A DNA stretch of 49,123 nt from Vibrio sp. 10N.261.45.E2 (GTDB lineage Bacteria > Pseudomonadota > Gammaproteobacteria > Enterobacterales > Vibrionaceae): NCBI RefSeq assembly GCF_002875705.1, contig NZ_MCZZ01000135.1, positions 1-49,123 on the forward strand, written 5' to 3'. Shown one piece after another: positions 1 to 7,811 of this stretch. The notes beneath the pieces are model-generated. The model saw only the letters and a list, made by a program, of their open reading frames with translations, was not told where the DNA came from and did no database searches. Both the position numbers and the translations under genes were made by a program. The first letter of the stretch is position 1. Each line of letters begins with the position of its first letter.

Positions 1-4
1 AACT

Positions 5-922
5 TTATTGTTCCAAAACACTTGAGATATCTTTTGCTGCCGCTTTGATCTTAGCTCGCAACCACTTGTGGCTTGGTTCGTTAGTGCGGCTTGGGTGCCA
101 AATCATACACATGTCGAGGTCTTCCAATTCGAAGGGTAAAGGCAGTGTTTTAACGTCGTACTTTTCAGAAAAACAATGCACCGATGAAATAGGAAGCATA
201 CCGATAGCATCCGATCCCTCAATCACAGGCAGCATCTCAACAACACCCGCAGCACGATAGATTATTTTGCGTTTTTCAAGGTCACTATAATGCTCTGAGC
301 TCAATAAGCTTTTACGTGCATGCCAACGAGAAACAACCACATGTTCAAGCGATAGAAACTGCTCCATATCGATAGTATCTTCAATCGCGGGATGATCTTT
401 ACGACACACAACCACCAGTTCTTCTCTAGAAATCACCTCATGCTTAAGCATGGTTCTTCCTTTTGGCGTCATATCAATAATAACGTCGTGTCTTTGAAGC
501 CTTAAATCTGATTCATAGTCTTCAGTAAATAGGGGATGAACTTCCAATGCGATACCAGGTGCGACTTGGCTAATCAACTGCATAACTCTTGGCATCATTT
601 CGTAGCTTGCCGGTGACACACAGGCAATGGAAAACACGCGACCAGAAGTTTTCGGATCGAAATCTCTTGATGCCGATAAAGTAGAAGTGAAATTCTTAAG
701 TGCTGCAGCCATTGCTGGATAGATATCAATCGCGAATGTGGTTGGCTCTACGCCTGATGTGGTGCGGTGAAACAGTGGCTCGTCGTAAATATCTCTCAAC
801 CTTGCAAGTGCTTTACTCACAGCCGGTTGACTTATATCCATGCGATTAGCAGCTCTAGATAAGTTCTGCTCTTCATAGATAGCGACAAAAATAGGAATTA
901 AATTTAGTTCGGTACTTTTCAT
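5..922 (-). CDS. LysR-family transcriptional regulator
   Basis: A 305-residue protein of normal LysR length. The N-terminal winged HTH lies at about residues 5-65 (NLSRAANRMDISQPAVSKAL is the recognition region), followed by a LysR substrate-binding domain to the C-terminus. The ATG at 922 has a GGAAC Shine-Dalgarno-like sequence just upstream. It sits downstream of the batD-like gene on the same strand, separated by a strong hairpin (942-970), so it is probably its own transcription unit. The target is unknown. Regulation of the adjacent Bat/sulfatase genes is possible, but only position suggests it. The stop lies close to the window edge and the gene is complete. Confidence 0.93.
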   Translation of the reverse strand: MKSTELNLIPIFVAIYEEQNLSRAANRMDISQPAVSKALARLRDIYDEPLFHRTTSGVEPTTFAIDIYPAMAAALKNFTSTLSASRDFDPKTSGRVFSIACVSPASYEMMPRVMQLISQVAPGIALEVHPLFTEDYESDLRLQRHDVIIDMTPKGRTMLKHEVISREELVVVCRKDHPAIEDTIDMEQFLSLEHVVVSRWHARKSLLSSEHYSDLEKRKIIYRAAGVVEMLPVIEGSDAIGMLPISSVHCFSEKYDVKTLPLPFELEDLDMCMIWHPSRTNEPSHKWLRAKIKAAAKDISSVLEQ

Positions 923-941
923 ACAGTTCCATATTAAAGAG

Positions 942-970
942 GCAGGTTCTCCATAGTAGAGAACCTGCCG
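942..970 (-). terminator. Hairpin terminator after module A
   Basis: Perfect 11-bp inverted repeat, GGCAGGTTCTC (942-952) and GAGAACCTGCC (960-970), with a 7-nt loop. Read on the minus strand it is followed by TCTTTAAT, a modest U-rich tract. It lies 30 nt beyond the stop of the batD-like gene and before the LysR gene, so it likely ends the six-gene module A transcript. Confidence 0.75.
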
Positions 971-1000
971 ATGATGTTCGATGCGAATAACTAAAGTTTG

Positions 1001-2383
1001 CTACTTAGTTCTATTTTTTAAGTCTGGCAAGGCTTTAGGGATTTTCAAGCGAGCAGCAATTGAACGAGATTTGTTCGGGTTTGCATTGTTATTGGATAAG
1101 TGACGTAAGCCTTTCCATAAACGCGTAAATACATTTTTATCCTCGCGTCCTTGTTGAAGCGCTTCGCTATCTTCCATCCAACGCTTTTGGACATTCAATT
1201 TACCAAGTTGCGCTTTATCCAGTTTCGCTTTGGCCAATTCAAGTTGAGAGGTTTCATTTCGTAATTGACGATAGATAAAGGTTCTTAGTGCAGCCCAATT
1301 ATTTTGCTTAAGTAGGCGACGTAATACCAGCCAACTTGGTGTGGGGCGGTTTGTGTAATAACGTTTAACAGCAACAATGAACACAACACAAACGATCAGA
1401 ACCAAACCAGCAGTAATAAATACAGGCATGTAAGCCTTGATGAAAGATTGGACTGTGTGTCTAGCCTCAAATACATCCCCTTTTATCACCACGTTTTCAA
1501 GACGTTGATTTTTGCTGTCCCACCACTGAAATGAGAAATCCGGCAACGTAAACTCACCACCTTGTTGAATGACATACACCGTTTCTTCAACTCGGCTTGA
1601 ACGGTAATCACCACGCTCTTGTGTATCGTCTAAACGATTAGGCTGTGGGTAAGCTTGATACTGTTGTGTGGATTCATTACTCAACACATCTGGAAGTAAC
1701 ACAGACAAGCTGTCTTTCGCTTTTATCGTCACCGTTCGAGTAATCGCGTCGCCGACTTTTAAATCTTCATTCGAACGTTGCCATTGCTGATCTACATCCA
1801 CGTCTGTTGCCGAAAACCACGGTGTTTCATTATCCAGTAAACCTGACGGCAACGAGGCTTCAAACTTAATCGGCTGTGTGTAAAGCGTGCCGCCAACGTT
1901 CGAACCATCTGGCGCAGACACTTGAACACGTACCGGCACTGTAGGAATCACAAACTCGCCAGAAGCCATCGGATAAAGTGTCACTTCCCAACGCTGACGC
2001 GACCATGTAGTGCCACCGACTCGTTCCGTGTAGTTAGTCGCGAGTTGGTTACGCTGTTTGGCAATCACATTAGGGATTTCGATACTACCGATTCGAGTAC
2101 CACCTGTTAGCCAACGTGGCGTCGCAACCTCAATCGTCAAGATCACTTGCTCATTAACGCTCACTTTCGCCGGCGTAATCTTCTCTCCTGATTTCGGCTT
2201 TTCCCCTATCCAAGCGATCAATTCAACGTCACCGCTTTTTTGGAGATCGAAGATGTCGGCAGCAGAAGCAACGGCAGAAAAAATGCAACTCAACATGAGA
2301 GTCATCGACAGTAACCACGTAGGGGTGGTGAATCGGACTCTCTTTGCCTGAGTGACCTCAAGAGCTAAATCGTATCGACTCAT
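1001..2383 (-). CDS. batD: BatD-like protein (module A)
   Basis: A 460-residue BatD-family (oxygen tolerance) protein. It has an N-terminal signal/anchor (LLSMTLMLSCIFSAVASA, about residues 24-41), a long periplasmic beta-rich region containing the typical WEVTLYPMASGEF stretch, one membrane helix near residues 317-340 and a charged cytoplasmic tail. Its ATG overlaps the stop of the upstream VWA-TPR gene by 4 nt (ATGA), indicating translational coupling. It is the last gene of a moxR-DUF58-DUF4381-VWA-VWA/TPR-batD operon. The family is known from the Bacteroides aerotolerance operon, and its molecular role is not settled. The paralog at 20475-21794 has the same position and architecture. Confidence 0.88.
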   Translation of the reverse strand: MSRYDLALEVTQAKRVRFTTPTWLLSMTLMLSCIFSAVASAADIFDLQKSGDVELIAWIGEKPKSGEKITPAKVSVNEQVILTIEVATPRWLTGGTRIGSIEIPNVIAKQRNQLATNYTERVGGTTWSRQRWEVTLYPMASGEFVIPTVPVRVQVSAPDGSNVGGTLYTQPIKFEASLPSGLLDNETPWFSATDVDVDQQWQRSNEDLKVGDAITRTVTIKAKDSLSVLLPDVLSNESTQQYQAYPQPNRLDDTQERGDYRSSRVEETVYVIQQGGEFTLPDFSFQWWDSKNQRLENVVIKGDVFEARHTVQSFIKAYMPVFITAGLVLIVCVVFIVAVKRYYTNRPTPSWLVLRRLLKQNNWAALRTFIYRQLRNETSQLELAKAKLDKAQLGKLNVQKRWMEDSEALQQGREDKNVFTRLWKGLRHLSNNNANPNKSRSIAARLKIPKALPDLKNRTK

Positions 2384-4098
2384 TGTGTTTGCTCCTGTTT
2401 TGATACCTGTTCTGGCGTCTGTTCAATCGAAGGGGCAGGTTCTCGTAGCTGAATTTGGAATTTCGACTTCAAGAAGAACTTAGGATCCGCTTCTACTCGT
2501 TTTAACCACTTGTCAGCAAGCTCTTGGCTACCCAAAATCTCATTAGCATTAAGCGTTTCTTTGAGCATTAATTCAGCGACTGTTTCTTCTTCAGCACCAT
2601 CACCGGTTCGTGGCTGATCGTCTTCAAGCTCCAAAGATTCCTCAGGGCCATCTGTTGTCCCTGACTGGCTTTCACTGGTTCGATTTACCTCTTCAACAAT
2701 CCCACTAAGCACGGCGAGATTGTTATCGACATCCGTTCGCAGCTCTGCTGACAGGTCCTCTTTCTCACTTAATGATTTCAAAAGATCTCTCGCTGCCAGG
2801 TATTCACGTTGTCGGGCTAACGCGCTCGCTGCATTGTATAAACCAAGGTCAGTTTTAACTTGTAAGAATGCGCTATGAGCTAACTTAAATTCACTGGCGT
2901 AGTAGTAAGCCGCTCCTTTTCGCATCGGATCCCTGAAATGTTTCGCCGCTTGAAGGTATTCCTTTTGGTTCAACAGGCGTTGACCTTGTTGGTCAGGCGT
3001 TAGCCATAAGTCCCACCACCATTGGGCTGTTTTATCCCAAGCGGTAAGTGACTCCACCACAACCGGTTTCTCAGCGGTTAAGTTGACGGTTTTCGCCCAA
3101 GTGCTTGGCGAGTAAATGCTCCCCGAAATCATCAGGCCAACGACACACCACTGTACCAGCCACCCTTTTCTGAACCATAACAACATGATGATCGCCATTG
3201 GAATCAGCAAGCCATAACCCATGTCTTTCCATGGCATAGAGGATTCACCGTTAAGTTGCATGTTTCTTTCAACAGCTTGATTCAGTTGTTGTATGTCCGA
3301 ATCATCAACGGTCACCTCAATCACTCGACCACCAGTCTTATTCGCTAAATTGCGCAATGAATCTAGATCGACTGGGTTATCACTCACAACATCGCTATTA
3401 CCGGCAGCCAAAATCAACAACTGATAGGGGTTTTCGTTGAAGAACGTTTCAAAAGCTCGTGTCGTGCTTGGGTTCACACCATCTGATACCAGCAACACCG
3501 ACGAGCCCAATTCACCAGACAGTTGCTGATTTATGAGTGGCAACGCTTCTTCCGCTGACTTACCGGAAACCGGCATGATGTCAGGTGTAATCGCCGCAAG
3601 AAACGGTTCGAACACCTTGCTGTCTTGAGTCACAGGCATCGCCACGTGTGCGCTGCCTGCATAAACCACTAACCCTGTGTTACCGCCCTTGCGAGCTCCC
3701 AATAAGTCTCTAATTTTCTGCTTAGATCGTTCCAAGCGACTTGGTGGTAAGTCTTTGGAAAGCATAGATTCACTGTTATCAAGCACCACTAACATCGACG
3801 CTTTATCTTCACCAAAAGGCGATGCCTCACGTTGCCATGTTGGGCCCGAGCAGATAAGGATGGCGATGGTCACAATCACAACTAACAGCTTCAACGGTAA
3901 CTGTTTGCGCCAACCTGTTTCACCAATGGTCAAAGCATCACGTAAATGGGCAGGTAGAATGTCTTTCCACGTAGGTTTGGTCTCTTCTCTCCAGCGAACC
4001 CACAGTAGGAAAAACATAGGAACAAAGGCCAGCAACCAGAATGGTCGGATAAAATGAAATTGGGTAAAGAACTGTTGGATTGTGAGAGAATCAAGCAT
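2380..4098 (-). CDS. VWA-TPR membrane protein, BatB/BatC-like (module A)
   Basis: 572 residues. Two N-terminal membrane helices (about 20-36 and 68-86) precede a von Willebrand A domain whose MIDAS begins D107-N-S-E-S111 (VVLDNSESM). Further helices follow near 290-335, then tetratricopeptide-like repeats (about 370-470) and an acidic, Gln/Glu-rich C-terminal tail. The layout matches a BatB VWA fused to a BatC-type TPR. The VWA would face the cytoplasm or periplasm between helices and bind a divalent metal or a partner. The start overlaps the preceding VWA gene by 8 nt and the end overlaps batD by 4 nt. A paralog lies at 21781-23376. Confidence 0.9.
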   Translation of the reverse strand: MLDSLTIQQFFTQFHFIRPFWLLAFVPMFFLLWVRWREETKPTWKDILPAHLRDALTIGETGWRKQLPLKLLVVIVTIAILICSGPTWQREASPFGEDKASMLVVLDNSESMLSKDLPPSRLERSKQKIRDLLGARKGGNTGLVVYAGSAHVAMPVTQDSKVFEPFLAAITPDIMPVSGKSAEEALPLINQQLSGELGSSVLLVSDGVNPSTTRAFETFFNENPYQLLILAAGNSDVVSDNPVDLDSLRNLANKTGGRVIEVTVDDSDIQQLNQAVERNMQLNGESSMPWKDMGYGLLIPMAIIMLLWFRKGWLVQWCVVGLMISGSIYSPSTWAKTVNLTAEKPVVVESLTAWDKTAQWWWDLWLTPDQQGQRLLNQKEYLQAAKHFRDPMRKGAAYYYASEFKLAHSAFLQVKTDLGLYNAASALARQREYLAARDLLKSLSEKEDLSAELRTDVDNNLAVLSGIVEEVNRTSESQSGTTDGPEESLELEDDQPRTGDGAEEETVAELMLKETLNANEILGSQELADKWLKRVEADPKFFLKSKFQIQLREPAPSIEQTPEQVSKQEQTQ

Positions 4099-5170
4099 CG
4101 TCCTCTCCTTTCAATTTCTTAGTTGTAGAGGCTAAAAGCGATTTTCGGCGTATCGTTGCTAAGCTGAACGCAGTCAAATACATCACTACGACAATCGCCA
4201 TCAAGTAATGGTGCAGACCCTGTTTAGGACGATAAGTGGTGCTTTCATACAATTGAGGTTCTAACTCACCAATCTGAGCGTAAGCTTTGGTCAATTCGTC
4301 GCGGTTAAGCGCTTCAAAGGCTTCGCCTCCAGACTCTTTAGCCACACGTTTGATGGTGTCCATATCCAGAGCAACCTCTCCAACCGTTTGCGGGTCTCCC
4401 ATCGCAATCACGTGGATACGAACGCCTTTAGCCTTTGCGACTTTGGCTGCATCGATAGGCTCAACAAAGCTTCCTGTATCGTTACCATCAGTCAATACGA
4501 TCACGACTTTCTCTTTTTCATTAGTGTCGACGCTTGAATCTTTAACTGCGGCACTTTGCTTTTCACTTTGTTCAAACACCTTGATAGCAAGCCCAATGGC
4601 ATCGCCTAAGTGGGTACTTTGTCCAGCCATCGCAACATCGGTTTGATTAAGAAGTTCCAGCCATACATCTTGGTCTGCAGTAAATGGCGTCTGCACAAAC
4701 GCAGCATCACCAAACAAGATCAAACCGAGTCGGTCGCCTTTTCTGGTTTTTGCAAAGTCAGCTAACACTTCCTTGGTCGCATCTAAGCGAGAGATTTTAT
4801 CGCCTTGCTTAGATGTGAAATCTTGCTCCGCCATCGAGCCGGACAAATCGACCACTACCATCACATCACGACCTAATTGTTCGCGAACCTGTGGCTCACC
4901 AAGAATGGTTGGTTTCGCTAACGCACACACGACCAATACCCAAGTAATAATGAGCGTCGTTCGTTGCCACCAACTGGGTGTTAACTGGCTTGCACCCTCT
5001 GATGGCGCTTCACCAATCGCGTCAACCAGCTCGCGGAAAAATGGCACCTTGATAGCCATTTGCTTGGTTCGATATGCAGGTACAACAAAGTAGACTAAAA
5101 ACGGCAGAGGTAATGCGATAAACCACAGAGGGTGCGCAAATTCGAAGCTAGCAGATAGAACATCAAACAT
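4091..5170 (-). CDS. VWA-domain membrane protein, BatA-like (module A)
   Basis: About 359 residues. N-terminal helices (PLWFIALPLPFLVYFVVPAY and LIITWVLVVCALA) are followed by a VWA domain with an intact MIDAS (D108-L-S-G-S112, then a TDGND loop) and a final C-terminal helix (YLMAIVVVMYLTAF). I chose the ATG at 5170 because GAGGGG lies 7 nt upstream. The longer reading frame to 5185 would use TTG. It overlaps the DUF4381 gene by 8 nt. BatA/BatB-type pairs are known partners of MoxR ATPases. The paralog is at 23373-24428. Confidence 0.9.
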   Translation of the reverse strand: MFDVLSASFEFAHPLWFIALPLPFLVYFVVPAYRTKQMAIKVPFFRELVDAIGEAPSEGASQLTPSWWQRTTLIITWVLVVCALAKPTILGEPQVREQLGRDVMVVVDLSGSMAEQDFTSKQGDKISRLDATKEVLADFAKTRKGDRLGLILFGDAAFVQTPFTADQDVWLELLNQTDVAMAGQSTHLGDAIGLAIKVFEQSEKQSAAVKDSSVDTNEKEKVVIVLTDGNDTGSFVEPIDAAKVAKAKGVRIHVIAMGDPQTVGEVALDMDTIKRVAKESGGEAFEALNRDELTKAYAQIGELEPQLYESTTYRPKQGLHHYLMAIVVVMYLTAFSLATIRRKSLLASTTKKLKGEDDA

Positions 5171-5705
5171 TGTCTTGCCCCTCAAGCGTCACCTGTACAT
5201 CTGGTTTGTGGAGTTTTAACCACATCATCGCGGTTTGAATTACGTCTAAACGTTGTTCAAAGGTCAAACGCACATTCGGGTCTATTAAGCTCTGCATCCA
5301 TAAGTTCGAAATGTCGTCAGGAAAATAGCCTCGGCGATCTGAAATCGCTTTACCCTTGATTGGTAAATAAGCATTCAAACGCTTCACGTAAGCTTCTCCA
5401 AACAGTTTTGCATTGCTGCTGTCTAGGTAACGAAGCACGACTTTGAGGACTTTAAAGGTTCGCTCGGTTGAGTTCTTGTCTCTGGCGTCCAGAAGGGTTA
5501 ACGCCTTGAGTGCCTCTTGGCGATAACGGTTATTCCACCATCTTAACACCAAGCGATAAGCCAAATAGATAGCAACCAACAGCAAAGCGACACCGAGGAT
5601 CTTCCAACCAATAGTTTGCGGCATCCAGCTTACGCTATCGGGAATCGCGACATCATGCAGGTCGCGAAGGATATAAGTACTTGGAGGCGTATGTTCAACA
5701 GACAT
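5163..5705 (-). CDS. DUF4381-family membrane protein (module A)
   Basis: 180 residues with one membrane helix (about 31-50: IGWKILGVALLLVAIYLAYRLVL) after a short N-terminal periplasmic stretch containing SWMPQTIGWK. A helical cytoplasmic domain follows. The family is regularly found in MoxR/VWA operons and has no settled function. The ATG directly follows the DUF58 stop (TAG-ATG) and is preceded by GGGAGG, so the two are translationally coupled. The paralog at 24421-24957 shares the SW.P.T.GWK signature. Confidence 0.86.
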   Translation of the reverse strand: MSVEHTPPSTYILRDLHDVAIPDSVSWMPQTIGWKILGVALLLVAIYLAYRLVLRWWNNRYRQEALKALTLLDARDKNSTERTFKVLKVVLRYLDSSNAKLFGEAYVKRLNAYLPIKGKAISDRRGYFPDDISNLWMQSLIDPNVRLTFEQRLDVIQTAMMWLKLHKPDVQVTLEGQDNV

Positions 5706-6668
5706 CTAACGACCTCCCACCAGCTTTTGAAGCTGCGATATGTGATTGCCAGACGTGTCTAATTCGATATAAGGGAGGTTTTTCATCGCCATCAATTGAG
5801 CAAGAGACTGTTTCTGAAGTGCCGCTTTTTGGGCGAGGCTTTCACTCGCTAGGTTAACCTTAGATTGGCTATCTAGATTAAGTTGAAAGCGACCATCACC
5901 GACCACCCAATTTGCGCTTGCGAGATCTTGAGGTAACGACTGTTCTAAAGGATCCGTCACCATAATGGCTAAGATATCGTTGTGTTGTTGCAGTTGTTTT
6001 AGATGGTCGAGATGCTGCTCTTGGCAATCTCGCCAGTCACTAATAAAAATTAAGGTTGATTGCTTCAGCCTCATGCGCTTAAGCAATTCAATCCACTGAC
6101 TAAAACCAACACCTTCACTGTCACTCACACTAACACCTAAACTCTGATTGGCTTTGGTAAGGTGCTTGAGCTGAGCCAGTAAATCCGATTGAGAACGTTG
6201 CGCTTTAGTATGGAACAGTTTTTGGTGTGAGGCTAAAACAAAGCCGACACGGTCACCATCTTTCAGCACGCGCCACCCACACAATGCGGCAACTTCGGCC
6301 GCGACAACAGATTTCATGGTATTTTGAGAAGCAAAGAACATAGAACTGCGTTGATCGACACAGATCATCACATTACGGTCTTTCTCTTCGGTATAGCTGC
6401 GAACGTGAGGTTTACCTGTTCGCATGGTCACTTTCCAATCGAGGTTACGAATATCATCACCAAGTTGGTAATGACGTAACTCCTCAAAATTCAAACCTCG
6501 ACCTCGGAACAATGAGTTGTGTCTACCCGAAAGCACACTGCCCGCCTTTAGGTGAGGCAATAGAGAAAACGACTCTGCTTGAGCCTGAATTCGCACCAGT
6601 CTTGAATAATCACAGTAAAGCCTAGGATCAAGGCCTTGCGATTTGGGAGCTTGTATTGGCTTCGCCAT
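5706..6668 (-). CDS. DUF58-family protein (module A)
   Basis: 320 residues. It contains the DUF58 core GRGLNFEELRHYQLGDDIRN.DW (about residues 56-80) followed by a VWA-like fold with a degenerate MIDAS (CVDQRSSM in place of DxSxS). No membrane helix is evident, so it is probably cytoplasmic. DUF58 proteins accompany MoxR ATPases; MxaS of the methanol dehydrogenase accessory cluster is an example. It lies 12 nt downstream of moxR and abuts DUF4381. Paralog: 24935-25879. Confidence 0.9.
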   Translation of the reverse strand: MAKPIQAPKSQGLDPRLYCDYSRLVRIQAQAESFSLLPHLKAGSVLSGRHNSLFRGRGLNFEELRHYQLGDDIRNLDWKVTMRTGKPHVRSYTEEKDRNVMICVDQRSSMFFASQNTMKSVVAAEVAALCGWRVLKDGDRVGFVLASHQKLFHTKAQRSQSDLLAQLKHLTKANQSLGVSVSDSEGVGFSQWIELLKRMRLKQSTLIFISDWRDCQEQHLDHLKQLQQHNDILAIMVTDPLEQSLPQDLASANWVVGDGRFQLNLDSQSKVNLASESLAQKAALQKQSLAQLMAMKNLPYIELDTSGNHISQLQKLVGGR

Positions 6669-6680
6669 AACGCCCCCTAA

Positions 6681-7664
6681 TTATCCGATCTCAACATTAT
6701 CAAGCAGTTCTTCAACCACTCTTTGATGGTCGACACCATCGGCCAATGCGTCATAAGACAACGAGAATCGATGTCCTAATACGGTCGGTAGCATGGCACG
6801 AACATCGTCTAACGTGACATGGTCACGCCCTTGAAGCCATGCATAAGCGCGAGCACATTTGTCCAATGCGATAGACGCACGCGGGCTCGAGCCAATCTCT
6901 ATCCACTTCGATAGATTTGATTCTGGGTAACGTTCGGGTTTACGTGTCGCCATAACCAACGCCACAATGTAGTTCTCAACTAAATCGGAAACGGCAATTT
7001 CTGGAAGCTGGCGGCGCGCTTCAAGGACCAACTCAGGCTCAATGTGTTGCGGTGTCACTAATTCTGAACTGGTTTCGCTGCCCAGCTCTTCACTGCGAAC
7101 CAGTCGAATGATATCGCGTTCAGCTTCATCTTCTGGATAGTCGACCGTCACTTTCATAATGAAACGGTCCATTTGTGCTTCAGGAAGTGGATACGTACCT
7201 TCTTGCTCAACTGGGTTTTGAGTTGCTAGTACCATGAATAGATCAGGCAAAATATGCGTTTGACCACCCACCGTAATCGTCCCTTCCGCCATTGCCTCAA
7301 GCAGAGCCGCTTGTACCTTTGCAGGAGCACGGTTCACTTCATCGGCTAAAACAATGCTATTGAAAATCGGACCCGGTTGAAAATGCAGTTGAGGTTTACC
7401 ATCCAGCTCTTGATACACTTCAGTACCCGTTACATCTGATGGCAACAAGTCTGGTGTAAACTGAATTCGACCAAAGCTAGTGTTCAGTAGGTTCGCGAGC
7501 GATTTCACTGAACGAGTTTTCGCCGTACCCGGAAGCCCTTCTAAAAGTACATGGCCATTAGTCAATAACCCTATTACCAGAGCCCGAACGACGTGGCTCT
7601 GACCGATAACACTTTTCTCTGTTTGTTCAATCAGTTGGTTTATTGCTTGTTGCGCATGGTTCAT
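6681..7664 (-). CDS. moxR: MoxR-family AAA+ ATPase (module A)
   Basis: 327 residues, the normal MoxR length. The Walker A motif is GLPGTAKT (43-50) and Walker B is VLADEVNRAP (D108, E109). Sensor-1 is in LFMVLATQNPVEQEGTYPLPEAQMDRF and a C-terminal lid domain follows. MoxR ATPases act as chaperone-like remodellers for metalloenzyme or complex assembly, with VWA partners. It is the first gene of module A and starts at an ATG preceded by AAGGGAAG. A 28-nt sequence block shared with the sulfatase-2 promoter region lies about 50 nt upstream (7714-7741). Confidence 0.95.
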   Translation of the reverse strand: MNHAQQAINQLIEQTEKSVIGQSHVVRALVIGLLTNGHVLLEGLPGTAKTRSVKSLANLLNTSFGRIQFTPDLLPSDVTGTEVYQELDGKPQLHFQPGPIFNSIVLADEVNRAPAKVQAALLEAMAEGTITVGGQTHILPDLFMVLATQNPVEQEGTYPLPEAQMDRFIMKVTVDYPEDEAERDIIRLVRSEELGSETSSELVTPQHIEPELVLEARRQLPEIAVSDLVENYIVALVMATRKPERYPESNLSKWIEIGSSPRASIALDKCARAYAWLQGRDHVTLDDVRAMLPTVLGHRFSLSYDALADGVDHQRVVEELLDNVEIG

Positions 7665-7713
7665 AGGTCTTCCCTTAATTCAATCTGGCTGCGTACATCC
7701 TACTCACAAACCC

Positions 7714-7741
7714 CATAACTATTAGTTATAAGCACCATAAA
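7714..7741. promoter_or_regulatory. Conserved 28-nt block with ATAAC-N5-GTTAT palindrome (copy 1)
   Basis: The core palindrome ATAACTATTAGTTAT (7715-7729) is followed by AAGCACCATAAA. The block matches 25 of 28 positions of 12161-12188 upstream of sulfatase 2. It lies about 50-77 nt upstream of moxR and 70 nt beyond the stop of the octaheme cytochrome gene. It is likely an operator. Relative to the nearest gene it runs in the opposite orientation to copy 2, which a palindromic site tolerates. Confidence 0.55.
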
Positions 7742-7811
7742 TTTATAAGCGTATCGCCACGTTGATCATGGCGCTCTATTTCAGCCTAACTTGTTGCTCG
7801 ATAAGTGCTTT

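Noticed and set aside
7750..7780. Possible terminator between cytochrome and moxR (CGCCA...TGGCG)
   Set aside because: Only a 5-bp stem and no T-run on the minus strand. It is too weak to call.
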